Of a stretch of DNA of 14,733 bases, positions 8,551-14,733 are shown in pieces (position 1 is the first letter of the stretch; every line of letters starts with the position of its first letter). Source of the DNA: Hemicentrotus pulcherrimus (lineage: Eukaryota; Echinodermata; Echinoidea; Camarodonta; Strongylocentrotidae); contig BEXV01000330.1 in assembly GCA_003118195.1 (NCBI GenBank), forward strand, positions 22,554 to 37,286. The letters are read 5' to 3'. Under the pieces are notes generated by a model that saw only the letters and a program-made list of their open reading frames with translations, had not been told where the DNA came from and made no database searches. The translations under genes and the position numbers were made by a program.

Positions 8551-11500
8551 CAAAATCGAATAGTAATAAACAAGAAGGCAGTGGCCTTGTTAATCTTGAT
8601 AGTGCTTTGTTGCATCGTAATTTTAGTTAAGTTGGAACAGCTTGTACATGTTCCTGCAAGAATGGAAAGCGCTGGGACTACACATCAAGCAACCATGAAT
8701 ACCAGGACAACAATTACACCAAGACAAGGTAAATTTGCATTTTATTTGTAATTATCTTTATTACTAAGGCCTAAATTGATATAGGAGTGGAATAAAACGT
8801 CAAAATCAATTAAATTACACTATAATCTTTTTTTTAAATTTTAATTCGTTGAGATACAAAAGGTGGTTTCTACCAATTTTGCGCCAACAATGATAGCAAC
8901 ACATGATTAAGTTTGTATTGACTATTTGCGTACTGTATCAGCCATGGTATTTCTTATTCATTTAGTTCGATAGTTTCTACGAAAGATGCAGCGTTGTAAT
9001 AGTGTTTGTGTAATATATCTTTGAAAATGTATTTACTCTTCCTGTCCTAGAGCCAAAACCATGCAATGATACCTACAGTACCAATCTGATGCCAGCGGGA
9101 ACGTTCCCGCTCGTAGCTCTTTGTAGCTTTCCCGGCTCGGGAGACATGTGGGTGAGGAGAATGATCGAAAGAGCCACTGGCTATGCGACAGGTAGTGTCT
9201 ACCATGTCCAGACCTACGAAAAAGGTAATGTTTATCCGACTTCATGATCAGTTTTTGATCATAAAAAAAAAAACAATAAGTGGTACAATTCTAATTTGAC
9301 ATGCTCATTTACACATGAAAAGAGTTTATGCGCTCTGAGTGTTTTGTCTACCACATTGATTTGGTAATAGGCTACTTTCGAAGTCTGGTGGAACAATCTC
9401 TTGTATTGGTTTGAAGTTTGAAGATTTGAAAGTTTGAAGATACAGCTGGAACTCCGGTATGTTTTCCCAACTGTTTCTCATTATAGTCTCTCGAGTTAAA
9501 AAATAATCCTATGCCTTGTTTACTTGTATAGGTAATCATCAGTTCATCATATCAACGTTCATAATATAGATAAAATTACACCTAAAGCAACCATAAAATC
9601 TAAAACTGTCAATCTGACAAAGACCAAAATATACAATATTTCGGGATATGCCTGCCGAGCTAAGCTACTAGCAAGAAACCCGACTTTTTATTTCACGGTT
9701 TTTCACAACACTTGTATAAGAAAATCTAAAATTTACCTCAAGAAATGTATATATAGGAAACAATGTTTGAATGTACATCAGACAACTTAAACATCTTAGA
9801 AATTACCTGCCCTAACCCGAATACTAAGCCATGTGTTAAAACAAAAGCAGAAAACACTTTAAAAGTGCCAAACTCTGAAGAAAAAAACTATGGCTATGTT
9901 TCCTATCACTAAAAGCATGATACTTGATACAACTTTTACAACTTAATCCTGTTCCTGATAGGAGTATTGCAATCTATAGGTTAAATTTATGTATTCAAAG
10001 TCTATAAAAGATGCTAGTATGTGTGCAGTGGAAGGCTAGAATGACTTTTCTTATTCACCGCACTCTTTTCATATTCAAATTAACTGCCTCTGTCACAGCG
10101 TAATTTAAGATTCCCACTTATTGTGAGCTGACAAATGCATTTATTCGGTACAACATTACGTATTACAAATTAACAGAAGTATAAATAAAATGCCACAGGT
10201 TATATAAGCATTGCTTCGATTCTAGGAGATACTAAGGAGGAGAGAGAAAGAGAGAAGGTAAATGATTAACAGGCAATATGAACTGCTATAGGCAGTGAGC
10301 TACAATATGCACTCACCCTAAGAGAGGGAACAAAGACTGCACATTTTGTGCTCATATGAAGGCGTCTTATCTACCATTTTCGATCATTCATTTGTTTTCT
10401 AGATTTCATCGGAGAAATGCGAAGAGTTACAGCAGGCGAGACAATAGTCTCCAGGATGCACGACTATTGGCGGGGATACACGAACAAAATAGATGGCCAA
10501 ATATCCATCGAGAAAGCCATCTTGATCATGCGTAACCCCTACCATGCAATGATAGATGAGTTTGTTCGATTGGGATTCAGGCCGAACGGCATCGTCGACG
10601 AGAACAGGTTCCAGAGCGAAGGTAAATCTTTAGCCTTGTATACGCCCCACAAAATTAGGACCCTGTGCCACATTGTATGAATCATAAAGGTTATTAATAC
10701 CTAAGGCTTCGAGATTGCTTAACTGTTTCCAGTGCAAGGATACTTTATACCGATGTTTAAAGGATTGACATAATTATGGCTAAATAAGAAGGGAAACGAT
10801 AAATATTCAAAGCCGATGTGTTGCACAAAGCAATCATTCCGTCCTTATTGGTGCCCACCGTTTTTTGCAAAATTGCACGTGTGTAAAACGAGCATAAATA
10901 TGTGCAAAGAGGCGAAGAAAGCAATGGAGGTGCTCAAGCCCGTACGGTGCACCCAAAGCGGCAATTAACTGACGTAAGACGGCGTCATTAGGGACTTTTA
11001 GATTTGCGTGACGTCAATTCAAGGCAGTGCATTAAAAGGACGTCGATCGTAGCAAACCACGTTGTCATTGTGCAAATCTAAAAGTCCCTATTATTGAAGT
11101 CGTTGACGCAGCAATATAAGAGTGATGCCGAATGGACAAATTGACTTCACAGGATTGACGCAGATAATATCGCAGTCAAAATAAATGCCTCGTAGGCAAT
11201 AGGCATTCGAGCAGACATAGGCCAACGACGGTCGTATTAGTGCATATATTTTCGAGAAAAACGATTCTCAGGATCAAGATTTTGTGTCCATGCTGTTGTA
11301 AGCAATTCCGAAATTCCGAGATTAACATTGGTAAATCTTAGAATGATATAAAAAACTTGAAATATAACGATGTTTAAAAACAAATCTAAGTGTTTTTTTG
11401 TCGCTGGGCTGCTCGTACATGTATATACAGGCATGTTTATGTAATACATGTAGAAATCTTTCTTGGATATGTAAATACTAAAATTTGAAGGAAGAATTAA

Positions 11501-12278
11501 TAATCGACTGATATTATAAACATGTATCCTCATGGCTTAATATGGGATTATGCGTCATGGCGACTACGAGGGCCCCGTCTTATAGAGGTGTTGCGATTGA
11601 TGACAAATTATTCTATAACTATATCCATCTCTTCATTACAGAGGTGCGGTAAATATAAAAATAATGTACATTCGTTGTAATCGATCACAACTTTTAACGA
11701 CGGGGCACTGGCCTACATTTTCGGGAATCCTATTCATTTACTTTAAAATCGCAAAATCCGTACTCGATTTTGTGTTTGGCTTCATATTTCTGGCAGTGTC
11801 CCATTAATTAAAGAACTGTGACCTTTCAAAAGCACTATAATGTTATTTAACTTTCATCTTGATTATGTTCCGTTCTTCCGCAGCCTGGTCCGCGTATGTG
11901 TCTGAGACTTTCAAGTTCAGTCGTTGGATGAAGTTATCTCGGTCTCTGTTTGGGTTATGCAACCATCATGGCGTTAATTCCCCTTGCAAGTCCATTCTTA
12001 TCGTATACTATGACAATTTAGAAACAAACTTGGAAGATGAGCTGCGCCTAATTATGAAGTTCCTCAATGTTGATGTTGATGAGCATCGCTTATCCTGTTC
12101 AGTGGCATCCGCAGATGCCTCTCCACATCGACCACATCTGCCCAAACTTTCTTTTGATCCGTTCACCAAAGAGCACCATCAAAGAATAGACGAAGATTTG
12201 AAAACTTTTCATCAATGGCTAGTAGAGGAGGAACTTCCCCAGTCCCCTTCTAATTTTAGCCTCAACACCCTCGGGTGA
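8551..12278 (+). CDS. WSCD-like Golgi-type sulfotransferase, four exons, start codon not found
   Basis: PAPS-dependent sulfotransferase resembling the catalytic domain of WSCD proteins, expected in the Golgi lumen. Exons: 8551-8728, 9051-9224, 10403-10621 and 11884-12278. All introns are GT-AG and phase 1. Total 966 nt, 321 codons plus TGA. Residues 11-26 (VALLILIVLCCIVILV) form a type II signal anchor after a basic stretch, followed by a Thr-rich stem. The 5'-phosphosulfate loop is SFPGSGDMW (85-93), continuing VRRMIERATGYATGSVYH. An RMHD motif (135-138) stands where relatives have KTH. The 3'-phosphate motif is ILIMRNPYHAMIDEF (157-171). The last exon carries AAWSAYV, ILIVYYDNLETNLEDELR (the HYEDL-like block), FLNVDVDEHRL and FDPFTKEHHQRID. 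WSC domains are absent. TAG at 8548-8550 ends the frame upstream and doubles as an acceptor AG, so the ATG must lie in an earlier exon. The acceptor of the first visible exon is weak and uncertain. Acceptor substrate unknown. Confidence 0.88.
10234..10258. repeat. Short purine (GA)n tract in sulfotransferase intron 2
   Basis: Imperfect ggagagagaaagagagaag-type sequence within the 1178-nt intron (9225-10402). The rest of that intron is AT-rich with no other element seen, except short 'gtttgaagat' direct repeats near 9412-9441. Confidence 0.7.
10991..11088. mobile_element. 98-bp MITE with 17-bp perfect TIRs and TA target duplication
   Basis: The terminal inverted repeats GGGACTTTTAGATTTGC (10991-11007) and its exact complement (11072-11088) are flanked on both sides by TA (10989-10990, 11089-11090). 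This is as expected for a Tc1/mariner-type non-autonomous element. The 64-bp interior has no coding potential and contains a CRE-like TGACGTCA. The element lies in sulfotransferase intron 3 (10622-11883). Confidence 0.8.
11092..11215. repeat. Short direct and inverted repeats next to the MITE
   Basis: TTGACGCAG occurs twice (about 11103 and 11155) followed by related AT-rich words, and 'tgcctcgtaggca' forms a small palindrome near 11185. The significance is unclear. These may be remnants of an older element into which the MITE inserted. Confidence 0.35.
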
Positions 12279-12720
12279 TTACGGTGAACTTCTTTTTTCC
12301 TCACAATAGTGTAGAAAGGAATCAAAGGGAAATCCAACCTTAGTAGTGAGTCGCTATAGATAGAAAAAAGAAAGTCAGAGGCCATGAAACCATGACAAGA
12401 TCACGACTGTATAATTACTATACATATGGGAAATTGAAATGGACTGATCTGACTGTGATGAAGTGCAGGACAACTTCCATTTTCCAACACAAACACATTC
12501 TATTTGGAGGACCTATAACATGCCATCACATAGTGCTCCAAGCAAGAAGGCGTATACTAGAAAACAAAACCCTTTTTGTATTATTTGTTATCGTTTTTTT
12601 TAATAATTTGGATTTGTTGTACAGTAACGTTACAATGTGTGGTAGAATGGTGGAAAGATCGATGTTCTAGATTTATTCTAAAGAATGATTAAAAAATAAT
12701 AATTTACTTTTTTGAAGCAA
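12279..12720 (+). other. Probable 3'UTR of the sulfotransferase gene
   Basis: Sequence between the TGA stop and the candidate poly(A) signal at 12721. The open frame inside it (12392-12670) has no family pattern and is best read as UTR noise. Confidence 0.45.
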
Positions 12721-12726
12721 AATAAA
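12721..12726 (+). terminator. Candidate poly(A) signal AATAAA for the sulfotransferase gene
   Basis: A canonical AATAAA (in gcaaAATAAAAATG), about 440 nt after the stop codon, on the coding strand. No closer AATAAA was seen. Confidence 0.4.
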
Positions 12727-13596
12727 AATGAATCCGTAATTAACATAATGGGTCTCGATGATATTAACAATGATACTATTTATAAAGATTTATATACTTA
12801 TGAGCTGAGAATGGCAGATTTGATATTGACAATGAACACAAATTATCATATGAATGTCAAAGGGAGCTAGCAGACACTCTCCTAGACGTCAATAATCAAC
12901 ATAAAAATTACAACGATCACTGGCTAACTGGGAACCATTAATCTCCTGTATATTACGAAAAGCAATACAATAATTAACGAGATCATCACAAAGGAGTAAG
13001 AAACTCACCTCACGATCAAATGAACAGACAAATATACAATTATACAACAATAATCCTCATAACACGAAGCTATGGTAACAAACAAGCAACCATTGATAAA
13101 AGGCCTGATAATTATGTCCTTGTTGTGTGTGTGAACCACAAAGCAACCATCACTCAAAAGGATGTTTTATGTACATCAGATGTTCATTGTTTCACTGGAA
13201 AAATTGTGATTTTGAATCATTTAAGAAATAATGTTTTGTAATGTGTTTTATAATATGATATAACAGATTCCCTGCAAAAGAAATACGGCTCAAAAGTAGA
13301 CTATGCTTTGTTTTAAAAAAAATAATGTAATGTAACAAATACGTAACATTGAATTCTAATAATTTCAAGTAGCAGAATATGAGGCTATTGGAGCTTAATA
13401 TTTGACATTCAATTTTATAAACGTATTCATTACAATCTTTTCTGTTTTTAAGAAAAATAAATAAATTGAACATAATTGTTGATATGTTATATACAATATT
13501 CCTTTCATATCTTTTGAGTTTAAGTGTGCATACTGTTGGGTTCATTGAATTATACATGGGAAAAGTCTGCAAATAGAACAGTGAAAGAACAGAGAG
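12727..13596. other. Intergenic AT-rich stretch, no gene seen
   Basis: No recognisable coding pattern. The long minus-strand frame (13192-13686) is AT-driven and its N-terminal serine/leucine run is simply the antisense of the GA microsatellite. Confidence 0.55.
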
Positions 13597-13627
13597 CGAG
13601 CGAGAGAGAGAGAGAGAGAGAGAGAGA
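13597..13627. repeat. (GA)n microsatellite
   Basis: GA dinucleotides interrupted early by 'gagcgagcgag', then uninterrupted. Confidence 0.95.
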
Positions 13628-13716
13628 TAAACTATAAGAGAAACGAACCAAATGAAAAATAACATTTTAATGGTGAGAGATGTCATGAAAATGAGAAATA
13701 AACAATGATGTGAGAT

Positions 13717-13717
<1 letters not shown>

Positions 13718-13748
<31 letters not shown>
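13718..13748. repeat. (GT)n microsatellite running into GA
   Basis: An uninterrupted GT run followed by 'gagagag', about 95 bp downstream of the GA microsatellite and immediately before the minisatellite. Confidence 0.95.
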
Positions 13749-13749
<1 letters not shown>

Positions 13750-13776
13750 TGGAGATAGAGAGAAAGAATTAAGGGG

Positions 13777-14262
13777 AAGTGCCCCCTTTTTCCAATGCCC
13801 CTTTTTATATAGGAAAGTGCCCTTTAAACTTTGTAAGAAGTGTCCCTTTTTCCATAGGAAAAGTACCCCTTCCGCTTTTTACCTCTGATAAGTGCCCCTT
13901 TAATTTTGACACGCGCCCCTTTTCCTTTGACAAGTTTCCATTTTCCTTTGCAATAAGTGTAAACTTTTCATTGTTATAAGTGTCCTTTTAAATCTCTAGT
14001 AAGTGCTCCTTTTCAGGTACGAGAAGTGCTCCTTTTCACTTTTGATAAGTGCCCCTTCACCTCTGATAATTGCCCTATTTAAATCTGAGAGGTGCCCCTT
14101 TTCTTTCAACAAATGCACATTTCCTTATATAAGTGCCTCTTTTTCATTCTCATAAGTGCCCCTTTTAAAAAATGTTTAATGCCCCTTTTCAGGTGCGAGA
14201 CCTTTTTCACCTCTGATAAATTCCCTTTTAACAATGATACAATTCCAGCAAGTGCCCTTTTA
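13777..14262 (+). repeat. Degenerate minisatellite, unit about 23 bp, roughly 20 copies
   Basis: The word GTGCCCCTTTT or a close variant starts at 13779, 13817, 13840, 13863, 13892, 13913, 13957, 13980, 14003, 14026, 14049, 14092, 14133, 14156 and 14252, with diverged copies between. Most spacings are 21 to 23 nt. The second half of the better units reads CACCTCTGATAA. A 23-nt period is not a multiple of three and copies differ freely, so the open frames here (13779-13979, 14092-14334) are not protein repeats. Confidence 0.9.
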
Positions 14263-14430
14263 GTTGGTGTTGCGCCCCGCTTTGGAAGTCGCTCCGCACC
14301 CCTGGACGTCATATTGCTTACGTTTTCAAGGTGATTCATCCTCTCCACACTGCGCACATCCATTGTCTTAGCCCATTGTGACGTCGCAGCTTCGGTACTG
14401 AGCATGTGAAGAAACTATAACCATGATAAA

Positions 14431-14612
14431 TGATCCATGGATTAAAGATGGTACATGCACTAACTTAAGCCAGGGATTTAAACCATGGATCAGTTGGTCC
14501 ACCTTTCGAGAAATGAAAATGACTTAGTTCAGCGGCCTAAGTTAAGCCTGGCCTAACTAATCCACGGACTAAGTTAGGCCAGGTTTAACATAGGCCACTT
14601 TCGAGAATACCA
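14431..14612. repeat. Nested short palindromes, probable unclassified repeat element
   Basis: TGATCCATGG (14431-14440) is matched by CCATGGATCA (14483-14492), and CCTGGCCTAACT (14547-14558) by AGTTAGGCCAGG (14572-14583). Variants of 'taagttaggccagg' and 'tttcgagaat' or 'tttcgagaaa' recur at both sides. The dense related inverted and direct words suggest a structured mobile-element remnant; family not recognised. Confidence 0.5.
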
Positions 14613-14716
14613 CCCATTGGTCCTTCGGCCCGACATATGTCTTCTACACTTCCAGATACACACTTACACACCCTGTCTTCTGCTCGCTATCACCATGGAC
14701 CAGGCGCGTACGCAGC

Positions 14717-14733
14717 GGGGGGGGGGGGGGGGG
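14717..14733. other. Poly-G run at the right window edge
   Basis: A G run preceded by 'gcgtacgcagc'. In marine invertebrate genomes a similar 'gcgtacgcag' plus G-run string is often repeat-associated (recollection, not checked). It may also be where assembly stopped. Confidence 0.55.

Noticed and set aside
8467..8631. Frame starting MIWSNTRRC as the N-terminus of the sulfotransferase
   Set aside because: It runs through the anchor exon in another frame and stops there, so it cannot join the catalytic domain without a frameshift.
13192..13686. Longest minus-strand frame (164 codons) as a gene
   Set aside because: AT-rich composition, a Ser/Leu run from the GA microsatellite and no recognisable motif make a chance frame more likely.
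13777..14262. Possible CRISPR-like repeat array
   Set aside because: Repeats are contiguous with no unique spacers, units are diverged, and the genome is eukaryotic. It is a minisatellite.

Overview
The window looks like nuclear DNA of a marine invertebrate animal. It is AT-rich, its genes are split by GT-AG introns, and most of the sequence is intergenic or intronic, filled with inverted-repeat elements, microsatellites and a minisatellite. The gene families (clan-2 cytochrome P450, SLC5-type choline transporter, WSCD-like sulfotransferase) and a SINE-like 'tatagcgc...caaggcgct' repeat fit an invertebrate deuterostome such as an echinoderm, hemichordate or amphioxus. That placement is inference from family knowledge; nothing here fixes the species. 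Both ends of the window are poly-G runs, which may be contig or gap edges.

Three coding loci can be read. (1) 229-1298, plus strand: the last two exons of a CYP2-clan cytochrome P450. A 753-bp phase-1 intron cuts the haem-binding signature, and that intron holds a foldback element. (2) 4126-4560, minus strand: the C-terminal exon of a high-affinity choline transporter (SLC5A7/CHT-like). An in-frame stop lies directly upstream of it and no AG acceptor lies in between, so it may be a fragment or pseudogene. (3) 8551-12278, plus strand: a type II membrane sulfotransferase of the WSCD-like family in four visible exons (966 nt, 321 codons plus stop). All three introns are phase 1, and the initiating exon was not found.

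The remainder is non-coding. 1299-4125 holds the P450 3' flank, a short palindromic cluster and two G-run repeats. 4561-6100 is the most structured part: a 77-bp tandem duplication carrying CCAAT boxes, a TATA box, a degenerate hammerhead-ribozyme-like motif, a perfect 38-bp inverted repeat enclosing a second hammerhead-like core on the minus strand, and another hairpin element. 6100-8550 is mostly low-complexity DNA plus one SINE-like fragment. 12279-14733 holds the sulfotransferase 3' flank, microsatellites, a degenerate minisatellite of about 23 bp per unit, and nested short palindromes.

The three genes show no sign of working together. They have unrelated roles (monooxygenase, choline uptake, sulfation) and the organisation is that of ordinary independent animal genes. 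The most interesting non-genic signal is the pair of hammerhead-like motifs, resembling those of Penelope-like retroelements, within about 550 bp of each other at 5318-5875.
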